This document shows positions 1 through 7,981 of a stretch of 64,000 bases of DNA, one piece after another. The stretch covers positions 124,001 to 188,000 of the forward strand of contig JAGWVU010000001.1 of the NCBI GenBank assembly GCA_018970725.1, given 5' to 3'. How positions within the stretch are numbered: the stretch's first letter is position 1; each line of letters begins with the position of its first letter. Under the pieces are notes generated by a model that was not told the DNA's origin, made no database searches, and was given only the letters and a program-made list of their open reading frames with translations. The DNA is from Verrucomicrobiota bacterium. GTDB lineage: Bacteria; Verrucomicrobiota; Verrucomicrobiia; Verrucomicrobiales; DEV007. Both the position numbers and the translations under genes were made by a program.

Positions 1-2325
1 GGGGCCATAACCGATCTGGGTGCCGACATACCAATGATCATTCGCAAAGAGGAAATCCGGACGGCGATCGCCAGTGTAGGAGGCTCCGGCAGGCGACACA
101 TGATCCCAGTTCATGCGATGGCCGTGCAGGTTGTGCATCAGGAGAGCGTCGCGATAATCCGGCGGGAAATTATCCCCTTGATAAATGCTCAGGCCACAAT
201 GGGCATGGCCTCCTCCGGCTTGGAACGTGCTGGCGCCTACAACATCTGATTTGGCATCACGACGCGGCCCCCAGTGAGCGCTGTCGGCCACCGAGCCGGC
301 GTAGTGCCGATGCTTGGCGATGGTGCCAATGAGGTCATAGAGCGCCGGATTCTGGTGTTGCCCCGCCTGCCGTTCGTAGTAGGCTCCCGGGACGATGTGC
401 CAGAGGTGGGGTATCACACAGGCCGTTGCGAACCATTCGCCGAAACGATCGTAATCGAGGCCCCAAGGGTTCGACGTGCCGCGCGCGAAGACCTCGAAGC
501 GATGCCGCACCGGGTGATAACGCCAGACCCCGGCATCGAGAAAGACGCGATCCTGATCCGGGGTTCCCGGCTTCCCGACGTGCGACTTGGTAAAGACGCC
601 ATGGCATCCATAAAGCCATCCATCCTGGCCCCACCGGAAGGCATTCAAAGTTTCATGGGTATCTTGGGTGCCCCAACCATCGAGAAGAATCTCGGGCTCA
701 CCGTCGGGAACGTCGTCCGCATTGCGGTCCGGGAGGAACAACAGGTAGGGGGCCGCGCCCACCCAGACGCCCCCAAAGCCGACCTCGAGGCCGCTGACGA
801 GATTCAGGTTCTCCGCGAAAATCTTGTGGGACTCGAAACTTCCATTGTGATCCGCGTCTTCGAAGATGTGGATCCGGTCCTTTCCTCCGCCCGGAGCCGC
901 CGGGATGGGATAGTTCAGGGCTTCGGCCACCCACAACCGGCCCCGTTCATCGAAACAGAACGTGACAGGCTGGGTAATGTCCGGTTCCGAGGCAATCAGC
1001 TGCACCTGAAAACCCGGGGGCACGGTCATGGCCGAAGCCGCCCCGGGGGCTGGACGACCACTCGCGTAGGTCTCCATCGGCCTGATCCCCTCGAGAAACG
1101 CCCGACGCGGTTGGGACGCCAACCAAGTCGCCTCATCGACTTTGGCGCGCTTTTGCAGGTGAAGAAACACCCCGTGCTTGTTTGCGACAACGACGTCGGG
1201 CAGTCCATCCGAATTGGCGTCCGCCACCTTCACCTCCACGCCGACGCCCGATTGATCATCGATCAGGTGGGGAACAAAAGTCACGCTGCCGCCCGGTTTC
1301 CGGACCGTTTGGAACCAGTAAATCACCGCCGGGTCGCGCTCTCCCGGGTCATGGCCATTGTGGGCCCAGTAACGTTTCCCGGTGATGATATCCTTGAGAC
1401 CGTCCCCGTCGATGTCCTCCAGCGCAATGCCATGGATCTGACTGAAAGCCACCCCGTAGGGATTCTGCAGCGGTTCCTCCGTGGTGATCAATTGACGGGA
1501 GAATTTTCCCTGTTCCTGCCGGAACCAAGCGAGTCCGTAGCTGTGGGCCGCCAAACTGCTGAGAACGTCCTGAGCCCCGTCGCCATCGAAGTCCCAGGCA
1601 AACATCTGGGCGCCGCCCGGTCCCGTGAAATCAGCCCGATGCGCCGGCCACTCCGGATCCCCTTCCAGCGAGGCCGGCTGCTCCCACCAACGGCTCTTTT
1701 CCAGCAGGTCCAATCGGCCGTCGCCATTGACGTCGCCGATTCCGAGACCATGGGTGAACTTCCCACCGGTGGCGTTCTCCGGCGAGATTCGGTGCCAGGT
1801 CCAAGGTGCCTCCGGGGCTTCCTTCCGGGGGCTGGCGAAGCCAAAAACGCCGTTGACCGATCCAAAAAGCTCCGGCTCACCATCGCCCGTAAGATCTCCG
1901 TAGCCGGCGGATTCGTTGTCCAGTTGGGCCAGGGCGAGGTGCATCGGCCAAGGAGCGGATCCCGCGCCCGGATTCCGATACCACCGGACCTCTTTCCCGG
2001 GAAAACCGATCACCAGAAGGTCGAGCCGTCCGTCGGCATCAAGGTCGCGGGCATGGGGGAAGAAGTTGTCCGAGTAGCCGTTGATGTTGAACGGCTTGGC
2101 CGGGTAAAACTCCTTGCGCTCGGTGAAGTGGGGCCCGCGCCAGATGAAGGGGCCGGCCACGACGTCGGGATGACCGTCCGCATCCAGATCCGCGATGGTG
2201 GCTCCCTCGGCGTAGAAAAGATCCGTGAGTTGCCTGCGCTCCCAAGTAATCTGGAAGCGATCGGCTCCTGCGGCGGAAGCCAACAGGCACGGAAAAAGGA
2301 AGCAGAGAGGAAGGGGGCGTCTCAT
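1..2325 (-). CDS. FG-GAP repeat / PVC-type membrane-bound dehydrogenase fusion protein (3' end outside window)
   Basis: Exported protein, at least 775 residues, still open at the window edge. The ATG at 2325 starts a signal peptide (MRRPLPLCFLFPCLLASAAG). Residues about 40-400 hold FG-GAP/VCBS calcium-loop repeats such as IADLDADGHPDVVAG near residue 42 and ADANSDGLPDVVVAN near residue 367, which suggests an N-terminal beta-propeller. From about residue 436 the sequence changes to the PVC 'putative membrane-bound dehydrogenase' propeller type (GFQVQLIASEPDITQPV, RGRLWVAEALNYP, then GWGTQDTHETLNAFRWG). In that family the missing C-terminal part usually carries HEAT repeats and a CxxCH cytochrome domain, but I cannot see it here. 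It is probably the last gene of a minus-strand group behind the isomerase and hydrolase genes. A sugar-oxidising role is inference from the family. A long plus-strand open frame over the same bases is a mirror artefact. Confidence 0.82.
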   Translation of the reverse strand, partial: MRRPLPLCFLFPCLLASAAGADRFQITWERRQLTDLFYAEGATIADLDADGHPDVVAGPFIWRGPHFTERKEFYPAKPFNINGYSDNFFPHARDLDADGRLDLLVIGFPGKEVRWYRNPGAGSAPWPMHLALAQLDNESAGYGDLTGDGEPELFGSVNGVFGFASPRKEAPEAPWTWHRISPENATGGKFTHGLGIGDVNGDGRLDLLEKSRWWEQPASLEGDPEWPAHRADFTGPGGAQMFAWDFDGDGAQDVLSSLAAHSYGLAWFRQEQGKFSRQLITTEEPLQNPYGVAFSQIHGIALEDIDGDGLKDIITGKRYWAHNGHDPGERDPAVIYWFQTVRKPGGSVTFVPHLIDDQSGVGVEVKVADANSDGLPDVVVANKHGVFLHLQKRAKVDEATWLASQPRRAFLEGIRPMETYASGRPAPGAASAMTVPPGFQVQLIASEPDITQPVTFCFDERGRLWVAEALNYPIPAAPGGGKDRIHIFEDADHNGSFESHKIFAENLNLVSGLEVGFGGVWVGAAPYLLFLPDRNADDVPDGEPEILLDGWGTQDTHETLNAFRWGQDGWLYGCHGVFTKSHVGKPGTPDQDRVFLDAGVWRYHPVRHRFEVFARGTSNPWGLDYDRFGEWFATACVIPHLWHIVPGAYYERQAGQHQNPALYDLIGTIAKHRHYAGSVADSAHWGPRRDAKSDVVGASTFQAGGGHAHCGLSIYQGDNFPPDYRDALLMHNLHGHRMNWDHVSPAGASYTGDRRPDFLFANDHWYVGTQIGYGP

Positions 2326-2406
2326 GAAGCAAAGCTACACTGAGCGCCCGCCTTCCCGCCAGATGTCATTCAGCCGAAATTGGGGAGAAATCGGACAGGC
2401 CGGGGC

Positions 2407-3255
2407 TCAACGGATGAGCGGCACGAGATTGTTTTTGCACCATTCCCCATTTTGGAGGGTGACGCCATCCGGATCATCGACCGCCTCGTGGGCTTCGTCT
2501 TCGCAGATGATCCAGCCGTTGTAATTCCGGGTCACGAGCCACTCGGTGATCGCGTGGAAATCGATGCGACCGGTGCCCATCTTGGCCCAGGGTTCCGCCC
2601 CCATGGCCATGCCGCTGAAATCCTTGTAATGAATGTGATCGACGAGATGGCCCCATTTGGTCATGGTGGCGATCACGTCCATGCCGCCGCGGGCGATGTG
2701 ACCGACGTCGGGTGTCCAGCCGGTCACGGAAGGATCGAGACTGTTGAGGACCACGTCGTAGTCTTCCGGCGTGCGGACGATCGACGAAGGCGGACTGTTC
2801 GGGTGGAAGGTTGCGTGGATCCCGGCGTCCTTGGCGCGCCGGCTGACCCGGTTGACGTTCTTTGCCAGATTGAGCCGCCGCTCCTGAAGGCTGTGACGGC
2901 CCCCGGGCAGCGGAACGGTGCCCAGTTTGGCTCCGGGAAAGAGTTTGAGGGTCTGGATGGCATAATCGGCGGCCGCCTTTTCCTCGGCCGTCTCGCCCTC
3001 GGCGTCCCATGAACAAACCAAGGCCAGACCGGCCAATTCGATTTCATTGGCCTCGAGGGTATCCTTGAGACGGGCTGGATCCTTGAATTCGCCGAGCCAG
3101 TAGTCCGGGAACGGCGTCAGGACCATCGGTTCGATCCCTTTGAAGCCCGCGAGGGCCGCGATGCGGATCATGTGGTCGAGTTTGTTGCTGTAGGCGGCTC
3201 CGGTTCCCTGCATGAACCAGGTGTAGACTTCCGAGCCGAATTTGATGTTAGCCAT
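2407..3255 (-). CDS. sugar phosphate isomerase/epimerase-like TIM-barrel protein
   Basis: A 282-residue protein with the AP-endonuclease-2/xylose-isomerase-like barrel pattern. It opens with a beta strand (IKFGSEVYTWF), has GFKGIEPMV after the second helix, HATFHPN in the middle, TPDVGHIARGG as the metal-ligand strand, DHIHYKD, and ends with WIICEDEA before the last helix. The Glu/Asp/His/Glu set (IEPM, PDVGH, HIHYKD, CEDE) fits a divalent-metal site as in IolE or hexulose epimerases. Length is normal for the family and there is no signal peptide, so it is cytoplasmic. It lies 46 bases behind the alpha/beta hydrolase and 81 bases before the PVC dehydrogenase on the same strand, consistent with a sugar-derivative catabolic operon. 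The substrate cannot be read from the sequence. Confidence 0.85.
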   Translation of the reverse strand: MANIKFGSEVYTWFMQGTGAAYSNKLDHMIRIAALAGFKGIEPMVLTPFPDYWLGEFKDPARLKDTLEANEIELAGLALVCSWDAEGETAEEKAAADYAIQTLKLFPGAKLGTVPLPGGRHSLQERRLNLAKNVNRVSRRAKDAGIHATFHPNSPPSSIVRTPEDYDVVLNSLDPSVTGWTPDVGHIARGGMDVIATMTKWGHLVDHIHYKDFSGMAMGAEPWAKMGTGRIDFHAITEWLVTRNYNGWIICEDEAHEAVDDPDGVTLQNGEWCKNNLVPLIR

Positions 3256-3301
3256 GGGTAACGGGTTGGGCGGTTGAGGGTTGGGGGGGTGAAGATTCGG
3301 A

Positions 3302-4105
3302 TCAATGGGCCAGCAGCCACTGCCGGACGCGGGGATTGAAGTCGGCCATGGCCTCCCAGTGGAAGGCGTGGCCGGCGTTGTCGTAATAATGCCGCTCGGC
3401 TCCGGGGATTCCGTTGGCGACCTCTTCGGCCATCCAGAGCGGGGTGAAAATGTCCGACTTCCCGGCGATGACGAGCGTGGGGCAGCGGATCTCCCCGAGA
3501 CGGTCGAGAGTATGGTGATTCACGCAGGCCGCGGCCTGGGCTTCCAAGCCGTGCAACGGTTGAGGCGTCGGGTTGAGGGAGAAATCGGCACGGCCCTGAA
3601 CCAGGGAATCGTGGGCTTCGTCATTGTCCCAGAACGGTTTGGTGAAGATGAGCAACTGGATCCATTCGAGGAACTCCGCCGGGGAAAGATGCGCCTTGCA
3701 GGCCTTCATATGCTCGAAAATGGAGCGTCCGTAACGGTCGCACCGCGCCCATGGACACATTTGCACCATGCTGATCACCTTGTAGGGATGACGCAGGACC
3801 AGTTGTTGGGCAATGATCGCTCCCATGGAGACTCCCACCACCCGGGCCCGCGCGATCCCGAGCGCGCTCATGAGACCGGCATAGTCGTCCGCCATCATCT
3901 CGCTGGTGTAGGGACCGGCCGGTTTGTCCGTCAATCCCACCCCGCGGTTGTCGGGCATGATGCACCGGAAATTCTGTTTCCAATCCTCCTTGTGCGCTTC
4001 CCAAACTTCACCGCGGGCCGTGATCCCCATGATCAGGATCAGCGGTTCACCGTTTCCCGCTTCTTCATAATACATCTGGATTCCGTTCGTCTGGACGTGA
4101 GGCAT
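3302..4105 (-). CDS. alpha/beta hydrolase
   Basis: A 267-residue alpha/beta-hydrolase-fold protein starting MPHVQTNGIQMYYEEAG. The fold markers are in order: PLILIMGIT (HG-like oxyanion loop), MPDNRGVGLTDKP, the nucleophile elbow VVGVSMGAIIAQQ (Ser in GVSMG), TLVIAGKSDIFTP (acid residue strand) and the catalytic His in YDNAGHAFHWE. The open frame reaches 22 codons further upstream, but homology to the family begins at the ATG at 4105, which I chose. No signal peptide is visible. It is the first gene of the minus-strand group with the isomerase and the PVC dehydrogenase, and it is divergent from the aldolase gene. It may be a lactonase or esterase for a sugar derivative; that is inference from context only. 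Confidence 0.85.
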   Translation of the reverse strand: MPHVQTNGIQMYYEEAGNGEPLILIMGITARGEVWEAHKEDWKQNFRCIMPDNRGVGLTDKPAGPYTSEMMADDYAGLMSALGIARARVVGVSMGAIIAQQLVLRHPYKVISMVQMCPWARCDRYGRSIFEHMKACKAHLSPAEFLEWIQLLIFTKPFWDNDEAHDSLVQGRADFSLNPTPQPLHGLEAQAAACVNHHTLDRLGEIRCPTLVIAGKSDIFTPLWMAEEVANGIPGAERHYYDNAGHAFHWEAMADFNPRVRQWLLAH

Positions 4106-4233
4106 GGGTCTTCGGGGTAAAATTCTCCTGGCGCAGTCCTTAGCGCAAATGCCCCCGCCTTCCAACAACAAAGCGCGGGAAAAGCGGACAGTGTCGGTTT
4201 GCCTGATCGTCCGCCTTGTGCTACGGCCCTCCC
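4106..4233. promoter_or_regulatory. divergent intergenic region, hydrolase operon / aldolase
   Basis: This 128-base gap separates two divergently transcribed genes and must hold both start sites. I see no clear -10/-35 pair and no convincing operator palindrome. Confidence 0.4.
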
Positions 4234-5001
4234 ATGAAGCAAGCGTTGGCGAAAATTTTCGGTGCGGATGGCAGAACGGTGATTCTACCGATCGACCATG
4301 GCACCGCCATTCCGGTCCCGGGGCTCGAGCAACCGGCCGACCTCATCACCGCGCTCGCCCCGCATGTGGACGGCTTCGTCGTCAACCTCGGCACCGCCCG
4401 GGCTTGCCAGAACGCTTTGGCCCAAAGTGCCGTCTGTCTGCGGACCGATGTCTACAAACCCGATCTGGCCGGAGGCAGCATCAAGCTTTTCGGCGCGGAA
4501 GACGCCGGAGAAGTCGGAGCCTGCGCCATGATGCACATGCTCTATCCCGGCCATGAGGACGAGGCCCGGATCCTCGTCGAGTGCAGCGAGACCATCCGCG
4601 AGGGCATCTTCGCCGGAATTCCCACCATCGTCGAGGCCCTGCCCTCCGGACTCGGGCTCCCCGCGGCTTACACCCCCCATGCCGTCGGATTCGCCGTCCG
4701 GCAGGCCGCGGAACTTGGTGCCGCCGTGGTCAAGACCGCCTTTCCCACCGGTGCGGATGTCGCCGCCTTCCGTTCCGTGGTGCGGAGTTCCTTCGTGCCG
4801 GTGATCGTGCTGGGCGGTGCCGCCATGGGCGACGACCGGGCACTGCTTGCGATGGTCCGGGACGCCTTGGATGCGGGGGCCGCCGGTATTGCCATCGGTC
4901 GGAATGTCTGGATGCACCCGGAACCGGTCCGCATCGCCCGCCAATTGCATGCCTTGGTCCACCGCGATCTTTCGGTAGAGGACGCTCTCCGGGCGGTCTG
5001 A
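4234..5001 (+). CDS. DhnA-type class I aldolase (FbaB/LsrF-like)
   Basis: A 255-residue class I aldolase-fold protein of the DhnA (archaeal-type fructose-bisphosphate aldolase/LsrF) group. Visible motifs are VILPIDHG near the N-terminus, a repeated GxxK-type strand, GAAVVKTAFP carrying the likely Schiff-base lysine, PVIVLGGAAMGDD, and GAAGIAIGRNVW, which is the phosphate-binding loop at the C-terminal end of the barrel. The frame can be read from a TTG six codons upstream, but the ATG at 4234 matches the family start. It stands alone on the plus strand, divergent from the hydrolase/isomerase genes, and ends at a strong hairpin shared with the convergent ParA-like gene. The exact substrate (fructose 1,6-bisphosphate or another ketose phosphate) is not determinable. 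Confidence 0.85.
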   Translation: MKQALAKIFGADGRTVILPIDHGTAIPVPGLEQPADLITALAPHVDGFVVNLGTARACQNALAQSAVCLRTDVYKPDLAGGSIKLFGAEDAGEVGACAMMHMLYPGHEDEARILVECSETIREGIFAGIPTIVEALPSGLGLPAAYTPHAVGFAVRQAAELGAAVVKTAFPTGADVAAFRSVVRSSFVPVIVLGGAAMGDDRALLAMVRDALDAGAAGIAIGRNVWMHPEPVRIARQLHALVHRDLSVEDALRAV

Positions 5002-5033
5002 TTCCCGGTGCGAAGCCTCCGGACCAGACAAAG

Positions 5034-5073
5034 AAAAAGCGCCGGATGCAAACCCTCGCACCCGGCGCCTTTC
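5034..5073. terminator. bidirectional hairpin terminator
   Basis: Between two convergent genes there is an inverted repeat: GCGCCGG-A-TGC (5039-5049) pairs with GCA-C-CCGGCGC (5058-5068) around an 8-base loop. An A-run lies on the left side (5034-5038) and CTTTC on the right, so it could serve the aldolase on the plus strand and the ParA-like gene on the minus strand. Confidence 0.75.
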
Positions 5074-5113
5074 AACAACCCAACAACAACAAATTTTTCA
5101 GCGGGCGCCTCCC

Positions 5114-5845
5114 TCAGGCGGAGCGCCGGAAGCCGTGCTTGGTCAGCACTTCGGGCTCGATGTAGTCGATCGCCTCTTCCATCTGGCGGTCGAACTCCCG
5201 CCACCAGCGCCGCAGGTAACGCCCCAAATCTCCGGGCACTTCCTCGGGCTCCACGCCAAGGGCGCTGATCAAGGACAGGCCAGCCTGTTCAAGCAGCAGT
5301 CGTCCCGCGTCCGTGATGCGGGGAACTTCCAGGATGACCGCGCCAAGGGAATCCACGGCCCGGCAGGCACGGCTGTCTTCCCACGATTCCAGACTGGAGG
5401 CGAACTCGTCTTTCGGAATCCGCGGAATCACATAGTAAACCTTGTCCCCCAAGGTCCGGCAGATTTCGAGGATCGAGTCGTTGCAATCCGCCTCGTCAAC
5501 CTGGGGGGCCACAATGGTGACCTCGATATCGAGTTCCCCGAGTTCCAGATCCATGTCGATGCTTTCGTGAAGCTCCAGAACGGCCTCCGCATAGCCCGTC
5601 TGCACGTCGCAGACGATGACATCGTTTTTCCGCGTCCACCCGAGCAACCGCTTGATGTTGTTCTCGTTCAGGATATTCCAAGTGCCGTTGTATTTGGCGT
5701 CGCGGTCCCGCTCATCGTCGTCACCGACCACAGCCACCAGGGAGGTGCGATGGCCTTGGCGGCGGAGATGGGTGGCGAGAGCGGTGGCGAAGCTGGACTT
5801 GCCAACTTCTTCGTGGTCGTTCATGACAAAGAGAATGCGTTTCAT
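5114..5845 (-). CDS. ParA/MinD-like P-loop ATPase with a divergent Walker A
   Basis: A 243-residue soluble protein. The N-terminus MKRILFVMNDHEEVGKSSFA gives a beta strand followed by EEVGKSS, which sits where ParA/MinD proteins carry KGGVGKT; the leading glycine and the signature lysine are missing. A Walker-B-like strand NDVIVCDVQTG follows, and later a VTIVAPQ strand, so the fold looks like a SIMIBI-class NTPase. The C-terminal 60 residues are rich in Arg, Trp and Glu (YLRRWWREFDRQMEEAIDYIEPE) and match nothing I know. No parB or plasmid gene is nearby. The open frame extends 31 codons into the AT-rich promoter region; I chose the ATG at 5845 because the conserved strand starts there. Function is unknown; plasmid-type StbB-like proteins are an alternative comparison. 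Confidence 0.7.
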   Translation of the reverse strand: MKRILFVMNDHEEVGKSSFATALATHLRRQGHRTSLVAVVGDDDERDRDAKYNGTWNILNENNIKRLLGWTRKNDVIVCDVQTGYAEAVLELHESIDMDLELGELDIEVTIVAPQVDEADCNDSILEICRTLGDKVYYVIPRIPKDEFASSLESWEDSRACRAVDSLGAVILEVPRITDAGRLLLEQAGLSLISALGVEPEEVPGDLGRYLRRWWREFDRQMEEAIDYIEPEVLTKHGFRRSA

Positions 5846-5865
5846 TGGGAACTGTTGTTGAGTAG

Positions 5866-5893
5866 ATATTACGGCAATCCTGAATATAGGCAA
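5866..5893 (-). promoter_or_regulatory. candidate sigma-70 promoter for the ParA-like gene
   Basis: In an AT-rich divergent gap (5846-5925), the minus strand reads TTGCCT (5893-5888), a 16-base spacer and TAATAT (5871-5866), about 20 bases before the ATG. The plus strand of the same gap carries TATAAA at 5903-5908 in front of the S4 gene, without an obvious -35. Confidence 0.45.
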
Positions 5894-5925
5894 TATATTT
5901 ATTATAAAATCGAGAAAATAAACTA

Positions 5926-6351
5926 GTGAGCAACCCACCCCCCGATCCGGCGCTGCCCGCCGAACGCATTGATCTCTGGCTCTGGGCCGTCCGGCGGTTC
6001 AAGACCCGGGCCCTCGCGGCCGCCGCCTGCCGCAAGGGACAAGTCAAGATCGGGGGCCGGGAGGTGAAGCCATCGCGACTTGTCCGCCCCGGAGACCGCA
6101 TTGAGATCGAGGAGCCGTTTCTCACCGTGGTGCTGGAGATGAAGGCTGCCCTCAAGCAACGGGTTGGTGCCAGCCGGGTCCCGGAATTTTACTCGGACCT
6201 GACGTCACCGGAGGCCATCGCTGTGGCGGAAGGCTTGCGGGCTGCGGTCCGGGCGGCGCCGCGGCGGGACCCCGGCCTCGGTCGTCCCACAAAAAGGGAG
6301 CGCCGGGAACTTGATCAACTTGAGGGCGGCGCGGGGCGCGACGAAGGCTGA
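5926..6351 (+). CDS. S4-domain RNA-binding protein (Hsp15-like)
   Basis: A 141-residue basic protein with an N-terminal S4 RNA-binding domain: RIDLWLWAVRRFKTRALAAAAC, then KGQVKIGGREVKPSRLVRPGDRIEIE. This is the core of the Hsp15/HslR ribosome-associated group, which in E. coli handles stalled 50S subunits. The C-terminal 50 residues are Arg/Glu-rich and likely disordered, which is usual for the family. Translation probably starts at the GTG at 5926, the only in-frame start before the S4 core. It is divergent from the ParA-like gene and convergent with the TPR gene, so it is probably monocistronic. The hslR assignment is by domain only. Confidence 0.85.
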   Translation: MSNPPPDPALPAERIDLWLWAVRRFKTRALAAAACRKGQVKIGGREVKPSRLVRPGDRIEIEEPFLTVVLEMKAALKQRVGASRVPEFYSDLTSPEAIAVAEGLRAAVRAAPRRDPGLGRPTKRERRELDQLEGGAGRDEG

Positions 6352-6365
6352 AGAGAACGGTCTCC

Positions 6366-7400
6366 TCAGTTGAGCGGACAGGTGCTGTTGAGGAAGCGGA
6401 GCTGGAGGGCGACCGCCCGGGTGAAGGTCTCCGCGGCTTCTTCCAAGCCGAGGCGGGTTTCGACCTGGGCCAGACTGGTGTAAAGAAGCGCCAACCTGCA
6501 GCCGGGCTCGCCTCCGCAGGCTTCCAACCGGGCCACCGCCGCCGTGAGCCATTGCCGGGCGGCCTCGTCGTCACCGTGTTGCGCGTAAAGGGTTCCGAGG
6601 ATCGCCTCTAAATGGGCCATCTCATCCTGACGGTCGGCTTCCTGGGCGACACGATAGGCGTCGAGGAGGTGACTGGCCGCCGTCGTGCAGGCCCCTTGTT
6701 GGTGCGTGATCCCCGCCAGAAGCTGGAGGAGGGCCATTTTCTCGCCGGGATTCGCGACGGATTCTCCCTCGAGGAGAGCCAGACCGTCCACAATGATCCC
6801 GATGGCGTCCGACTCGTGGCCGCTCGCAAGGTAGACTTTCGCAAGGTCCCGGTAAAGACGGCAGAGGCGCGAGGCGTTCCGTTCATCCCTCTCGCATAGA
6901 TTCACGGCCTCGACCAGTTCCGCCTCCGCCCGGGTGAAATCACCGAGGCTAACCGAAACCGCAGCCCGCGCCTGCAGAAGATCCACCTGCTGGGGAAGCC
7001 ATGCCGCTTGGATTCCGCCTTGAAGAAGCGTCTCCGCCTCGTCCAGCACTTCGAGAGCTTCGGCGGAGCGCTCCGCCCGCCGCAGGGCTTCAGCCTGGAG
7101 AATCCGCAACTCGAAAACCGACGCCGCCGGCAGATCGGAAACGGCCCCCGCCGCCAACGTGGAGGCGATCAAGGCGATGGCCGCCTCAAAATCCCCATGA
7201 CGCATCGCCCGCATCGCTTGATTGCGGCTCTCCGGGTAAGAGAGGCGGCCAACCGGGAGGAGAGGGGAGGCCGGCGCGGCGGCCGAGGCCACGATGGCTG
7301 GCTTCGGCGAGTGCGGCAGACGCTCCGGGGACTCCAGAAGAATCTTCTCGAAGATCTGGGTGCGGTGACGGCGTTCCATGGCGGCGGCAAAACTGGACAT
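6366..7400 (-). CDS. TPR-repeat protein
   Basis: A 344-residue protein without signal peptide. After a low-complexity Pro/Ala-rich segment (about residues 30-50) it consists of helical pairs with tetratricopeptide spacing: RAMRHGDFEAAIALIAST, RAERSAEALEVLDEAETL, VSLGDFTRAEAELVEAVN, YLASGHESDAIGIIVDGL, HGDDEAARQWLTAAVARLE and RLGLEEAAETFTRAVAL, about seven or eight repeats. Such proteins are scaffolds for protein-protein contacts; no catalytic domain or DNA-binding domain is visible. It is preceded by a 164-base AT-rich gap that contains a tiny open frame with a good ribosome-binding site. Partner and function are unknown. Confidence 0.75.
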   Translation of the reverse strand: MSSFAAAMERRHRTQIFEKILLESPERLPHSPKPAIVASAAAPASPLLPVGRLSYPESRNQAMRAMRHGDFEAAIALIASTLAAGAVSDLPAASVFELRILQAEALRRAERSAEALEVLDEAETLLQGGIQAAWLPQQVDLLQARAAVSVSLGDFTRAEAELVEAVNLCERDERNASRLCRLYRDLAKVYLASGHESDAIGIIVDGLALLEGESVANPGEKMALLQLLAGITHQQGACTTAASHLLDAYRVAQEADRQDEMAHLEAILGTLYAQHGDDEAARQWLTAAVARLEACGGEPGCRLALLYTSLAQVETRLGLEEAAETFTRAVALQLRFLNSTCPLN

Positions 7401-7458
7401 GATCGGGAGGACGAATGCAATCGGGGGACATTCCAGAATATATCGCCGCTATAGATTA

Positions 7459-7503
7459 TCAAGAAAAATCTATTATGGCACCTACTGTAGGAATTGTTCG
7501 CAT
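7459..7503 (-). CDS. possible 14-codon leader ORF
   Basis: The minus strand holds AGGAGG (7516-7511), seven bases, then ATG at 7503 and a 14-codon frame MRTIPTVGAIIDFS followed by TGA TAA. The ribosome-binding site is better than that of the TPR gene 58 bases downstream. It may be a leader peptide or chance; nothing like an attenuator stem is obvious after it. Confidence 0.3.
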   Translation of the reverse strand: MRTIPTVGAIIDFS

Positions 7504-7564
7504 AAAAAGCCCTCCTTCAATAACTTCGGACAACACATGTAATGAATAGTGAAACGAGGCAGGA

Positions 7565-7981
7565 TCAGCGGTCCCATCCGTAGTCCTGCCACCCGGCTTC
7601 CACCTCCAGAAACCGACCAAGCGCCGCGGACTCACGCTTCAGCCAAAGCGCAAAATCCTCACGGTAAGGACGCACCACCAGAACGGGAAGTTCCGCGCCA
7701 TCATCCAAAACCAACTCCAGCCCGCTGGCGCCGGGGCCAATGTCCGGCCGAAGCTCGATCGCATGGATCCGGACCACCCGGGCTTCGGGCCATGCCGTTC
7801 GCCCAAAGCGATGGAAGATGCCGCTGACCCCGGTCGCCGTGTCGCGCCAGACCACGAACGCCCCGGGATCCGCGGCGGCTTCCAACGGCACGACCATGGA
7901 AAGCTCGTGAACTGTCGGAACCGGGTTTTCGATGCGCGGCCTGACTCCCGGCGGTGGATGGAGACGCAGGGTCCGGATCAT
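7565..7981 (-). CDS. hypothetical protein overlapping mrp
   Basis: A 138-residue protein I do not recognise. It has no signal peptide or transmembrane helix and reads as an alternating beta-strand protein (ELSMVVPLEAAADPGAFVVW, ARVVRIHAIELRP, LELVLDDGAELPVLVVRPY) with a Trp-rich C-terminus (EAGWQDYGWDR). Its ATG overlaps the TGA of the upstream mrp gene by four bases, so the two are translationally coupled and the frame is almost certainly real. Coupling to an iron-sulfur carrier suggests, but does not show, a link to cofactor assembly. Confidence 0.65.
   Translation of the reverse strand: MIRTLRLHPPPGVRPRIENPVPTVHELSMVVPLEAAADPGAFVVWRDTATGVSGIFHRFGRTAWPEARVVRIHAIELRPDIGPGASGLELVLDDGAELPVLVVRPYREDFALWLKRESAALGRFLEVEAGWQDYGWDR

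Noticed and set aside
274-2343. 689-codon plus-strand open frame
   Set aside because: Mirror of the FG-GAP/dehydrogenase gene in the same codon register; the minus strand encodes a signal peptide and recognisable repeats.
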